In this document: positions 31,922 to 39,430 of the stretch, piece by piece
Position numbering within the stretch: the stretch's first letter is position 1
How the letters are laid out: every line of letters starts with the position of its first letter
From: UMGS1883 sp045636425
Lineage (GTDB): Bacteria; Bacillota; Clostridia; UMGS1883
Reading direction: 5' to 3'
DNA length: 64,000 nucleotides
Assembly (NCBI GenBank): GCA_045636425.1
Contig: JAZTXM010000019.1
Coordinates: forward strand, 1 to 64,000
Notes under the pieces: model-generated
Databases searched by the model: none
Seen by the model: the letters and a program-made list of their open reading frames with translations, nothing else
Told to the model about the DNA's origin: nothing
Position numbers and translations under genes: made by a program

Positions 31922-32269
31922 TCAGTTATCCTTACTGATATCGTTTAAAAGCTTGTTGATATGAGCACCGTATTCAATAGTGGTGTCAAGCTCAAAGGAA
32001 AATTCGGGTACGCATCTTAAATTAATTCTGTTTCCAACCTCACGGCGGATAAAGCCTGCCGCCGCCTTGAGCCCCTTGATGCAGTCTTTCTTTTCTTCGT
32101 CTGTACCCATAACGCTGATAAATGCCTTGGCATAGCGAAGGTCATTTGTTACATTTACGTTTACCACGCTTGTCATCATGGGGATTCTGGGGTCTTTAAG
32201 CTCACGTATAATACTGCTGAGCTCTTTTCTTACTTCTTCGTTTATTCTGTCTGTTCTTTTAAAAGACAT
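31922..32269 (-). CDS. rbfA: Ribosome-binding factor A
   Basis: RbfA is a late 30S subunit assembly factor with a KH-like fold. The 115-residue protein shows the family start RTDRINEEVRKELSSIIRELKDPRI, then TSVVNVNVTNDLRYAKAFISVMG and LRCVPEFSFELDTTIEYG. It lies after infB in the usual order, but a strong hairpin (32291-32323) separates them and may tune its expression. Confidence 0.95.
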   Translation of the reverse strand: MSFKRTDRINEEVRKELSSIIRELKDPRIPMMTSVVNVNVTNDLRYAKAFISVMGTDEEKKDCIKGLKAAAGFIRREVGNRINLRCVPEFSFELDTTIEYGAHINKLLNDISKDN

Positions 32270-32290
32270 AGTGTTTCCCTTCTTTCAAAA

Positions 32291-32323
32291 ATAAGTAAAT
32301 GAGTTTTTCCCTCATTTACTTAT
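32291..32323 (-). terminator. Internal hairpin between infB and rbfA
   Basis: ATAAGTAAATGAG (32291-32303) pairs perfectly with CTCATTTACTTAT (32311-32323), loop 7 nt. On the minus strand it is followed by TTTTTG. It may be a partial terminator or a processing site inside the operon. Confidence 0.6.
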
Positions 32324-32353
32324 TTTGTCTTAGTTTTTAAATAAAATGTAATG

Positions 32354-34630
32354 TTATCTTTTTACTTCTTCCATTACATAACACTCAACAACATCGCCCT
32401 CTTTAATATCATTAAAGCGAACAAAGCCCATACCACATTCATAACCGCTATTAACTTCTTTTACGTCATCCTTGAAACGCTTGAGAGAATCAAGCTCGCC
32501 CTCGTGGATTACGATACCGTCACGCACGATTCTTACGCTGCAATTACGCTGAATCTTACCGTCTGTTACATAGCAACCGCCGATTGTACCCACGCCGCTA
32601 ACCTTAAAGGTCTGACGGATTTCCGCATGACCGATAACAGCCTCGCGGAATGTAGGTGCAAGCATACCCTTCATAGCAGCTTCGATTTCTTCGATAGCTT
32701 CGTAAATTACGCGGTACATACGCATATCCACCTTATTAAGCTCTGCCGCATTTCTGCCGCCTACGTCGGGGCGAACATTAAAGCCTACGATAATTGCATT
32801 TGATGCAGATGCCAGTGTTACGTCACTTTCAGTGATAGCACCCACGCCGCCGTGGATAACTCTTACTCTTACTTCTTCATTGGAGAGCTTTTCAAGGCTC
32901 TGTCTTACAGCCTCAACGCTACCCTGAACGTCGGCTTTAACGATAATGTTAAGGTCCTTAACATCACCCTGCTGAATCTGACTGAACAAATCGTCAAGAT
33001 TCACACGCTGTCTTGCCTTGTTAGCTTCATCTTTTATTTTTTGTTTTCTTGTTTCAACGACATTACGAGCGGCACGCTCATCATCTACTACATAGAAAGG
33101 ATCACCGCCGTCGGGAGTTTCGCTAAGACCTACAATCTCGACAGGAGTAGAGGGAATTGCTTCCTTTATCTTCTTGCCCTTGTCATCAACCATAGCTCTT
33201 ACCCTGCCCACAGCAGTACCTGTTACAATGATATCTCCCTGGCGGAGAGTACCGTTCTGCACAAGCACTGTAGCAACAGGACCTCTGCCTTTATCAAGCT
33301 TGGCTTCTATTACAGTACCCCTTGCCTTACGGTTAGGGTTAGCCTTAAGCTCTTTAACCTCAGCGGTAAGAAGTACCATTTCAAGAAGTGAATCGATATT
33401 CTTATGCTGCTTTGCACTTACCTCAACGCAGATAACATCGCCGCCCCACTCTTCGGGAACAAGGCCATGCTCTGTAAGCTCCTGCTTAACTCTGTCGGGG
33501 TTTGCGCCCTCCTTATCAATCTTGTTGATTGCAACGATTATGCTTACCTCTGCCGCCTTTGCGTGGTTAATAGCTTCAACTGTCTGAGGCATGATACCAT
33601 CGTCTGCCGCAACAACAAGGATAGCAATATCCGTTACAAGTGCACCGCGGGCACGCATAGCCGTAAATGCTTCGTGACCGGGAGTATCAAGGAAAGCAAT
33701 CTGATTGCCGTTAATGTTTACCATATAAGCCCCGATGTGCTGGGTGATACCGCCTGCTTCGCTTGCAGTAACGTTTGTGCTTCTGATTGCATCGAGAAGA
33801 CTTGTCTTACCGTGGTCAACGTGACCCATAACGCAGACAACAGGGGGGCGGGGAAGAAGGTCCTTTTCTTCATCGGGAGCTTCAGCATCACTGAGAAGCT
33901 TTTCTTCCTCTGTAATGATTATTTCTCTCTCAACCTCTGCACCCATATCCTCGGCGATAAGTGCCGCCACATCATATTCGATGTCCTGGGTGATAGCCGC
34001 CATAATTCCAAGCTGCATAAGTCTCTTAATGATTTCTGTAGCACCCACTTTGAGCTTCTGAGCAAGGTCACCTACCGTAATTGTGTCGGGGATAATTACG
34101 TGAAGAGGCTGTTTCTTTTCCTCTTTCTTAGGCTTTTGCATTTCAGGCTGCTTGGGCTGATTCTTCTTTTGGGGCTGCTGTTTATTCTTATTCTTCTTTA
34201 ATCTTTGCTTGTTTGTTTCCGTATCCTTCATTTCGGGAGCCAGCTGCTCTGCCTTTTCCTTTGCAAGCTGCATATCAAGGTCAACGGCATTAGTTCTGGT
34301 GTCAACATATCTGACGCTCTTTTTTGCAGAAATAACGGTATCTTCTTCGGTAAGCTCCTCCGCTACAGGCTGCTCCTTTGCCTTTTTCACCTTTTCTTCT
34401 TTTTTCTGCTCCTCCACCTTTGCCTGATGAGCGGCAACATATTCCTCCATAGTAGTTCCGTCATCAAACTTTTGTGTGTAGTATTCCATAATGATACTCA
34501 TTTCATAAGCATCAACCGAAGCTGCGGAGCTTTTTGTAATTCCTGCAACCTCTGTGAGCATTTTTGCAATTTCCTTACCGGGAATATTTATATCTTTTGC
34601 TATTGCACTTATTTTTTGTTTTGAGATCAT
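32354..34630 (-). CDS. infB: Translation initiation factor IF-2
   Basis: IF-2 is the GTPase that brings initiator tRNA to the 30S subunit. The product has 758 residues: an N-terminal IF2_N helix domain, a charged Lys/Gln/Glu-rich linker (about residues 75-180), a second IF2_N domain, and the GTPase core with GHVDHGKT, DTPGHEAF and NKID motifs (about residues 265-380). Domains II to IV follow, including VKADVQGSVEAV and GVGAITESDV. Length is normal for Clostridia. It lies 36 bp after the L7Ae-like gene. Confidence 0.97.
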   Translation of the reverse strand: MISKQKISAIAKDINIPGKEIAKMLTEVAGITKSSAASVDAYEMSIIMEYYTQKFDDGTTMEEYVAAHQAKVEEQKKEEKVKKAKEQPVAEELTEEDTVISAKKSVRYVDTRTNAVDLDMQLAKEKAEQLAPEMKDTETNKQRLKKNKNKQQPQKKNQPKQPEMQKPKKEEKKQPLHVIIPDTITVGDLAQKLKVGATEIIKRLMQLGIMAAITQDIEYDVAALIAEDMGAEVEREIIITEEEKLLSDAEAPDEEKDLLPRPPVVCVMGHVDHGKTSLLDAIRSTNVTASEAGGITQHIGAYMVNINGNQIAFLDTPGHEAFTAMRARGALVTDIAILVVAADDGIMPQTVEAINHAKAAEVSIIVAINKIDKEGANPDRVKQELTEHGLVPEEWGGDVICVEVSAKQHKNIDSLLEMVLLTAEVKELKANPNRKARGTVIEAKLDKGRGPVATVLVQNGTLRQGDIIVTGTAVGRVRAMVDDKGKKIKEAIPSTPVEIVGLSETPDGGDPFYVVDDERAARNVVETRKQKIKDEANKARQRVNLDDLFSQIQQGDVKDLNIIVKADVQGSVEAVRQSLEKLSNEEVRVRVIHGGVGAITESDVTLASASNAIIVGFNVRPDVGGRNAAELNKVDMRMYRVIYEAIEEIEAAMKGMLAPTFREAVIGHAEIRQTFKVSGVGTIGGCYVTDGKIQRNCSVRIVRDGIVIHEGELDSLKRFKDDVKEVNSGYECGMGFVRFNDIKEGDVVECYVMEEVKR

Positions 34631-34665
34631 ATCTGAGCACCTCCGTAATTTTTGATCTTTGGGAA

Positions 34666-34980
34666 TTAATCCCTGTTTTCGGTATATTTCTTAACGATAG
34701 CTTTGGCAAAGCCTTCATCGCAAACGGCTAAAACCGGCATATCTTTTTTTCCTGCCGCGCGGCTGAGAGTTTTTTTATCGGAATAAAACATCAGCTCCAC
34801 ATTACACTCTTTGCATCTGTTTTCTATTCTGCGGCGGTTACTTGCCCCGATGTCCTCTGACGCAATTACCAGGCTCGCACAGCCCTCATCAATGGCTCTT
34901 TCCGTCATAAAAACTCCGAAACGCACCTTTCCGGCACGTACTGCTAAGCCAATCATACCAAGTACTCTATCGTTCATCAA
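34666..34980 (-). CDS. ylxQ: L7Ae-family RNA-binding protein (YlxQ)
   Basis: The 104-residue L7Ae/L30e/S12e/Gadd45 protein has the family pattern LGMIGLAVRAGKVRFG, ALVIASEDIGASNRRRIENRCKE and LSRAAGKKDMPVLAVCDEGFAKAI. B. subtilis YlxQ has the same position and fold; its biological RNA target is not settled. The start overlaps the end of ylxR by 4 bp (ATGA). Confidence 0.9.
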   Translation of the reverse strand: MMNDRVLGMIGLAVRAGKVRFGVFMTERAIDEGCASLVIASEDIGASNRRRIENRCKECNVELMFYSDKKTLSRAAGKKDMPVLAVCDEGFAKAIVKKYTENRD

Positions 34981-35225
34981 ATCAGTTCCTTTTTAATGTT
35001 TTCTTTAATCTCCGTGGGGAGTGCGCCTTTAAAGGCACGTTCAAAGGATCTCTGCTTTTCGAATTTCACGCAGCAATCTCCATCCTTGCATATGTATGCC
35101 CCTCGTCCGGGAAGCTTTCCCGAAACATCCACCGAAAACTCTCCGTCTTTTTTCGTAACTCTTAAAAGCTCGGGTTTTGTTTTCATTTTTCTGCATACAA
35201 CGCACATTCTAAAGGGAGTGCTCAT
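34977..35225 (-). CDS. ylxR: YlxR-family RNA-binding protein (RnpM)
   Basis: The 82-residue protein of the DUF448 family has the signature PFRMCVVCRKMKTKPELLRV and the GRGAYIC loop, with the CVVC pair. YlxR (renamed RnpM) binds RNase P RNA in B. subtilis. Its start is adjacent to the nusA stop (1-bp overlap) and it overlaps ylxQ by 4 bp, so translation of nusA, ylxR and ylxQ is probably coupled. Confidence 0.92.
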   Translation of the reverse strand: MSTPFRMCVVCRKMKTKPELLRVTKKDGEFSVDVSGKLPGRGAYICKDGDCCVKFEKQRSFERAFKGALPTEIKENIKKELI

Positions 35226-36271
35226 TATTCTTCAATCCCCTCTGCACCCTTATCACTCTTGATGTCGATCTTCCAGCCTGTAAGTCTTGCTGCAAGGCGT
35301 GCATTCTGACCTTCCTTACCAATAGCCAACGAAAGCTGGAATTCGGGTACTACCACAAGTGCCGACTTGTTCTTTTCATCGATTTCTACGCTTAATACCT
35401 TTGCAGGGTTAAGTGCCGCACTGATGTACTGTGCAGGGTCTTCGCTGTACGCTATAACATCGATTTTCTCGTCATTAAGCTCCTGTACGATACCCGCCAC
35501 TCTGATACCTTTCTGACCTACGCATGCACCAACCGGGTCAACATTGGGATCCTCCGAATAAACTGCAAGCTTGCTACGGCTTCCTGCTTCTCTTGCAATG
35601 CTCTTAATCTGAACTGTTCCGTCTGCGATTTCGGGAACCTCCTGTTCAAAAAGCTTCTTAACAAGACCGGGATGCGTTCTTGAAACCATAAGATTAACAC
35701 TCTTTGTAGTTTTCTTAACCTCGAACACATAAACCTTCATTCTGCGGCCGGGAGTGTAATCTTCACCGGGAATCTGCTCAGAGGGAGCAAGGAGTGCCTC
35801 GGCACTGCCAAGGTCAATCATGATTCCTCTGCGGTCGAGCTTTTCAACCTTACCGGTCATGATATCATTTTCCTTATCGCTGTACTCATCATACATGTTT
35901 CCGCGTTCTGCTTCGCGAATCTTCTGTACTACCATCTGCTTTGCAGTCTGTGCGGCAATTCTGCCGAACTTTGCAGGGTCGGCAACAAAATCAACGCTGT
36001 CACCAATCTGATAACGCTTGTTAACAGCATGTGCTTCTTCAAGTGTAATCTGTGTGAATGGATCCAAAACCTCTTCCACGACTTCCTTTGTGCAGTAAAC
36101 ACGCATGTCGCCGTTTTCGCGGTTAACCTCTGCAAAGCAGTTGTAACCGCTTCCGAAGTTTTTCTTGTACGCTGTCACGAGTGCGGCTTCAAGAGCTTCA
36201 AACATGACTTCCTTTTTAATGCGTTTTTCACTTTCAAGTGCGTCAAGTGCCAAAATAAGTTCCTTGTTCAT
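35225..36271 (-). CDS. nusA: Transcription termination/antitermination factor NusA
   Basis: The 348-residue NusA has the RNA polymerase-binding N-terminal domain, an S1 domain (MTGKVEKLDRRGIMIDLGSAEALL) and tandem KH domains (GACVGQKGIRVAGIVQEL and LAIGKEGQNARLAARLTGWKIDIK). It lacks the C-terminal acidic repeats of E. coli NusA, as is normal in Firmicutes. It follows rimP by 19 bp. Confidence 0.96.
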   Translation of the reverse strand: MNKELILALDALESEKRIKKEVMFEALEAALVTAYKKNFGSGYNCFAEVNRENGDMRVYCTKEVVEEVLDPFTQITLEEAHAVNKRYQIGDSVDFVADPAKFGRIAAQTAKQMVVQKIREAERGNMYDEYSDKENDIMTGKVEKLDRRGIMIDLGSAEALLAPSEQIPGEDYTPGRRMKVYVFEVKKTTKSVNLMVSRTHPGLVKKLFEQEVPEIADGTVQIKSIAREAGSRSKLAVYSEDPNVDPVGACVGQKGIRVAGIVQELNDEKIDVIAYSEDPAQYISAALNPAKVLSVEIDEKNKSALVVVPEFQLSLAIGKEGQNARLAARLTGWKIDIKSDKGAEGIEE

Positions 36272-36290
36272 TTTTTCTTAAACACTCCTA

Positions 36291-36746
36291 TCAAAATTTG
36301 AATGCAAGTCGAACAGATGCCGCCTTGCTTTTTTCAATTGTAATCTCTTTACCTGAAACTTCTACGGTAATTATGCCATCAGCATAATTTTTAAGAATAC
36401 CGCTAAGCTCCTTTTTTCCGTCAATGGGGGCAAAAAGCTTTATGTCAATTTCCTCGCCCATCACCTTTTCAAAATGCCAGTCCCGTGTCAAGGCACGGTC
36501 AATGCCGGGGGAGGAAACCTCAAAAATATATGCCTCCTTAATAAATGTCAGCTCATCAAGAAGCGGACTTATTTCACGGCTGACATTTTCGCAGTCCTCA
36601 ATTGTTACACCGCCGTCCTTATCAATAAAAAGACGGAGAAAATATTCACTGCCCTCTTTCTTGTACTCGGTGTTGTAAATATACACGCCGTGCCTTTCGC
36701 AAATGTCAAGAGCAATTTTTTCAAGTGCTTCATCAATCTTAGCCAA
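36291..36746 (-). CDS. rimP: Ribosome maturation factor RimP
   Basis: RimP is needed for assembly of the 30S head. The 151-residue protein shows the family pattern ICERHGVYIYNTEYKKEGSEYFLRLFIDKDGGVTIEDCENVSREISPLLDE and FEVSSPGIDRALTRDWHFEK in its two domains. It is the promoter-proximal gene of the operon. Its leader contains a perfect 10-bp hairpin close to the transcription start. Confidence 0.95.
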   Translation of the reverse strand: MAKIDEALEKIALDICERHGVYIYNTEYKKEGSEYFLRLFIDKDGGVTIEDCENVSREISPLLDELTFIKEAYIFEVSSPGIDRALTRDWHFEKVMGEEIDIKLFAPIDGKKELSGILKNYADGIITVEVSGKEITIEKSKAASVRLAFKF

Positions 36747-36786
36747 AGTACCACTCCTTTTTGAAATTGACTTAAAATAATGCGAA

Positions 36787-36810
36787 AGAGTGGGTTTGTC
36801 AACCCACTCT
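36787..36810 (-). promoter_or_regulatory. Leader hairpin of the rimP-nusA-infB operon
   Basis: AGAGTGGGTT (36787-36796) pairs perfectly with AACCCACTCT (36801-36810), loop of 4 nt. No U-run follows on the minus strand, so it is not a terminator. It may stabilise the transcript 5' end or be a NusA-responsive site. Confidence 0.55.
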
Positions 36811-36829
36811 CTCGATTTCTGTCAAAATG

Positions 36830-36858
36830 ATTATATCACCTAACTTAATATAATGCAA
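36830..36858 (-). promoter_or_regulatory. Promoter of the rimP-nusA-infB operon
   Basis: On the minus strand TTGCAT (36858-36853) and TATAAT (36835-36830) are separated by 17 bp. Confidence 0.8.
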
Positions 36859-36899
36859 GCTTTTTTTGAAAATATTAGAAATTTTGTTATCCTGCCTCA

Positions 36900-37385
36900 T
36901 TATTTAATAAACGGTTTTTCAAGTACCCTCTTAAGGGCTATGAAAAATCCTTCTCCGCCTTTATGAAGCGGCTTAGTCAGAATTGCAAAGCAGCCGGCTC
37001 TCTTTGCACCCCACACATCGGTAAACACCTGGTCCCCGATTGCGGCAATGTTCTCCTTGGCAAGCCCCATTTGCTTTGCGGCGGCATCATATCCTCTTGC
37101 TTTCGGCTTTAATGCCTCATGCACGAAGAAGCTAACGCCGATTTTTTCGGAGAAATTCTTAACCCTATCATACTTATTATTGGAAACTACGCACAACTTG
37201 AGTCCGTTTTCCTCGAAAAGCCTCAGATGCTTTAAGACCTTTTCATCGGGCACAGGTACGTTGTGTCCGATAAGGGTATTGTCAATGTCGAGAATAATTC
37301 CGCCGATACCTTTTTCTCTAAGATATCCGGGCGTAACCTTTGTTATATCATCAAAATATGCGTCTGCATGAAAATTTTTAAACAT
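36900..37385 (-). CDS. yqeG: YqeG-family HAD phosphatase
   Basis: The 161-residue HAD subfamily IIIA protein has the nucleophile motif LDIDNTLIGHN (motif I), VVSNNK (motif II) and AIGDQVFTDVWGAKRAG (motif IV). It begins MFKNFHADAYFDDITKVTP, the family opening. The substrate is not firmly known; the family has been linked to phosphatidylglycerophosphate dephosphorylation by relatives. It is preceded by repeat copy C and fragment C'. Confidence 0.88.
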   Translation of the reverse strand: MFKNFHADAYFDDITKVTPGYLREKGIGGIILDIDNTLIGHNVPVPDEKVLKHLRLFEENGLKLCVVSNNKYDRVKNFSEKIGVSFFVHEALKPKARGYDAAAKQMGLAKENIAAIGDQVFTDVWGAKRAGCFAILTKPLHKGGEGFFIALKRVLEKPFIK

Positions 37386-37410
37386 TGTAGAACACTTCCT
37401 TATTATATTC

Positions 37411-37439
37411 TATGCGGTGTGTGCATTTTATCGAAGCCC
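37411..37439 (+). repeat. Right-end fragment of the structured element (C')
   Basis: These 29 bases are identical to 37649-37677, the right end of copy C. The fragment abuts the left end of copy C, so the two copies of the right end flank a segment of 209 bp. It could be what is left of a tandem copy or a duplication made on insertion. Confidence 0.85.
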
Positions 37440-37678
37440 GGGGCAAAGAGAAAATAGCACAGAATGAACAAACTGAGCCAATGCTTTGCATTGGGCACCC
37501 GAAGCTGTATGTGTATACAGCGAGAGGCGAAGTTTGTTTATAGCATAAAGAAAAAACAAAAAACTGCCTGAGAACAAGGAGTTTTCAAATATTTAAGTTA
37601 AATCTCGAATGAGAAGCAAGGCAGAATTTAATTATAAATCCATTTCTTTATGCGGTGTGTGCATTTTATCGAAGCCCC
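37440..37678 (+). repeat. Structured dispersed element, copy C
   Basis: This full-length copy has ends that pair: GGGGC (37440-37444) with GCCCC (37674-37678), continued by AAAATAGCACA with TGTGCATTTT. The core is at 37462-37550 with the same closing stem, CCCGAAG and CGAGAGG motifs, a CCAATGC/GCATTGG hairpin and a CTGTAT/ATACAG hairpin. GCATAAAG (37543-37550) pairs with CTTTATGC (37646-37653). The right end runs into the ogg coding region on the minus strand and provides its final codons. Confidence 0.8.
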
Positions 37679-38504
37679 GATTATATTTCCTCCAGTAAAA
37701 CAGATATTGCTGTGCAAAACCGCTGTATTGTCCGAACTTGGTTTCCCCTGCGGATTTTGCATCGGTGCTTTTAAATTCCTCTGCCATGACTCTTTTTATC
37801 CACACATCGGCAGGGAACAGGTCATATTTTCCCAAGGAGAATAGTAGCACACAGTCGCACACCTTGTCACCCACACCGTAAAGTGAAAGAAGCTTTTCGC
37901 GAGCCGTAGCCGTGTCCATGGATTCTAATTCATCTGCATTAATTTCTCCGCTTACCACAGCCTGTGCCGCTTTCAGAATATAGGGTGCACGGTAGCCTAC
38001 CCCCAGGGAGCGTATTTCCTCCTCGGAAAGAGATGCTATTTTCTCCGCGGTGGGAAAAGCGTGGAAAACCTTTCCTTTAAAATGTATTTCCTTGCCGTAG
38101 AGCGTGCAGAGCCTTTCTACACAGCTTTTTATTTTGGGGATACTGCTGCGTTGTGATATAATAAAGGAAATAAGTGCTTCGAAAAAGTCCTGCCTTAAAA
38201 TCCTTATACCTTTTCCAAAACTTACCGACTTAATCATCGTGTCGTTAATGCTGACGGCTTCTTTGATTTTTGAATAATCTCTGTCTGCGTCAAGATACCT
38301 TTTCCAGAAATTTTCATAGTCGGATTGGGTTATGCCTTCAATTTCTACCGCTTCCCCAATCATGCTTATTCTCACGGCTTGCTGATTTGCAATGCCTATA
38401 TAACTGCCATCCTCCTGTTTTGCCCAACGGAAGCATTGTCCGCAGTCAAAGGTGTGCTCCGGGAGGAAATCCTTTATTTGCACTTTAAATGTATCATTGT
38501 TCAT
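37632..38504 (-). CDS. ogg: 8-oxoguanine DNA glycosylase (OGG1-like)
   Basis: From the ATG at 38504 the product has 290 residues; the longer frame begins inside the preceding gene. The N-terminal domain FDCGQCFRWAKQEDGSYIG and the HhH-GPD domain are clear, with LYGVGDKVCDCVLLF carrying the catalytic lysine and FPADVWIKRV the catalytic aspartate. It excises 8-oxoguanine and nicks the DNA. The family usually ends near QYLFYWRK; the last 15 or so residues (RGFDKMHTPHKEMDL) are encoded by the right end of repeat copy C, so the native C-terminus was replaced. It lies 2 bp after the unknown gene upstream. Confidence 0.9.
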   Translation of the reverse strand: MNNDTFKVQIKDFLPEHTFDCGQCFRWAKQEDGSYIGIANQQAVRISMIGEAVEIEGITQSDYENFWKRYLDADRDYSKIKEAVSINDTMIKSVSFGKGIRILRQDFFEALISFIISQRSSIPKIKSCVERLCTLYGKEIHFKGKVFHAFPTAEKIASLSEEEIRSLGVGYRAPYILKAAQAVVSGEINADELESMDTATAREKLLSLYGVGDKVCDCVLLFSLGKYDLFPADVWIKRVMAEEFKSTDAKSAGETKFGQYSGFAQQYLFYWRKYNRGFDKMHTPHKEMDL

Positions 38505-38506
38505 AA

Positions 38507-39430
38507 TTATATGTTCCTTTTCCTCATTGGCTTGTTGATGGCAGCTATTGTCTTTTCCAAAAGCTCCTCTTTTGTTTTGCAGTTGAATTCTGAAAATGCG
38601 GAGGAAATGCTCCGCCTCAGCCAAAAAGCTGCATTTTCCATTTTCAGCTCGTTTTCCAAAAGTGCCGCAAACGCTAAAACGGTAAGCCTCATCCTCAAAC
38701 AGTTTTCAAAGGAAAACGGGGTATGAAGATTTGTGTAAATTTTGCCGTGTTCAGTATGGAAAAGGGTGTAACCGCTCGGCACGCTCTGCGGGGCAATCGT
38801 ATGCATTAAAACGATGTCGGCAATGCTTTTGCTTGCAAATATAACGCACGGCTGCGTGATATATTTTGCACTGTGCCATATAATTTCGCTTCGGGACATA
38901 TGGCTGACATCAAGATACCTATGCCTTGATGAAATACGCTGAAATTCTTCAAATAGGATTTCATCTGCTCCGCCATTGTCAGTGCAGACAAAGACAGCTT
39001 TTTCTTTTTCTAAGGCATAATCGGTGCAAACTCTGATACATTTCTTTATATCGTCGGCTTTGCAGGAAACGGTTTCGTTAACAAAATCCCCCTCCGTACG
39101 GCACTCTTTTCTTTCAAAAGGGAAGAAAACGCTTGTTCCCATGCTTTGATACAATGTAGAATAAAGCCCTGTGCTTTCATGGAGAAAATCGTCCTCTTTA
39201 TCAGAAAGCTCCCCGTCCGTGCAAAGAAGGCATGCATCGCTTTGTGAAATTTTTCCTAAAAGCAGTGCACTCATCTGCTCTCGGCAGGTAGGGGAGGTAT
39301 CAAGCTGTAGATAGTCAAATGACACAGATGTCCGAAACTTACGGAAAAGAGCCTTGAAAATACCCACGCAGCACATAAGCTCCACTTTCTGCTCGCTATT
39401 AAAATAGAGCAAAAGAATACGTTTATTCAC
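38507..39430 (-). CDS. Unknown protein, possible degenerate isocitrate/isopropylmalate dehydrogenase fold
   Basis: I do not recognise this 307-residue protein with certainty. It has no signal peptide or membrane segment. The order CIRVCTDYALEKEKAVFVCTDNGG, FEEFQRISSRHRYLDVSHM, then CVIFASKSIADIVL and GYTLFHTEHGKIY loosely follows the isopropylmalate/isocitrate dehydrogenase family (KANV, YVDN, NLFGDILSD, EAVHGSAPDI), but the catalytic tyrosine, lysine and aspartates are not convincingly present. If related, it has lost activity. Its start overlaps the end of clpE by 8 bp and ogg follows 2 bp later, so the three genes form an operon. Confidence 0.6.
   Translation of the reverse strand: MNKRILLLYFNSEQKVELMCCVGIFKALFRKFRTSVSFDYLQLDTSPTCREQMSALLLGKISQSDACLLCTDGELSDKEDDFLHESTGLYSTLYQSMGTSVFFPFERKECRTEGDFVNETVSCKADDIKKCIRVCTDYALEKEKAVFVCTDNGGADEILFEEFQRISSRHRYLDVSHMSRSEIIWHSAKYITQPCVIFASKSIADIVLMHTIAPQSVPSGYTLFHTEHGKIYTNLHTPFSFENCLRMRLTVLAFAALLENELKMENAAFWLRRSISSAFSEFNCKTKEELLEKTIAAINKPMRKRNI

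Noticed and set aside
33404..34201. 265-codon frame opposite infB
   Set aside because: It is antisense to IF-2, and its cysteine- and leucine-rich sequence is the by-product of IF-2 codon use.
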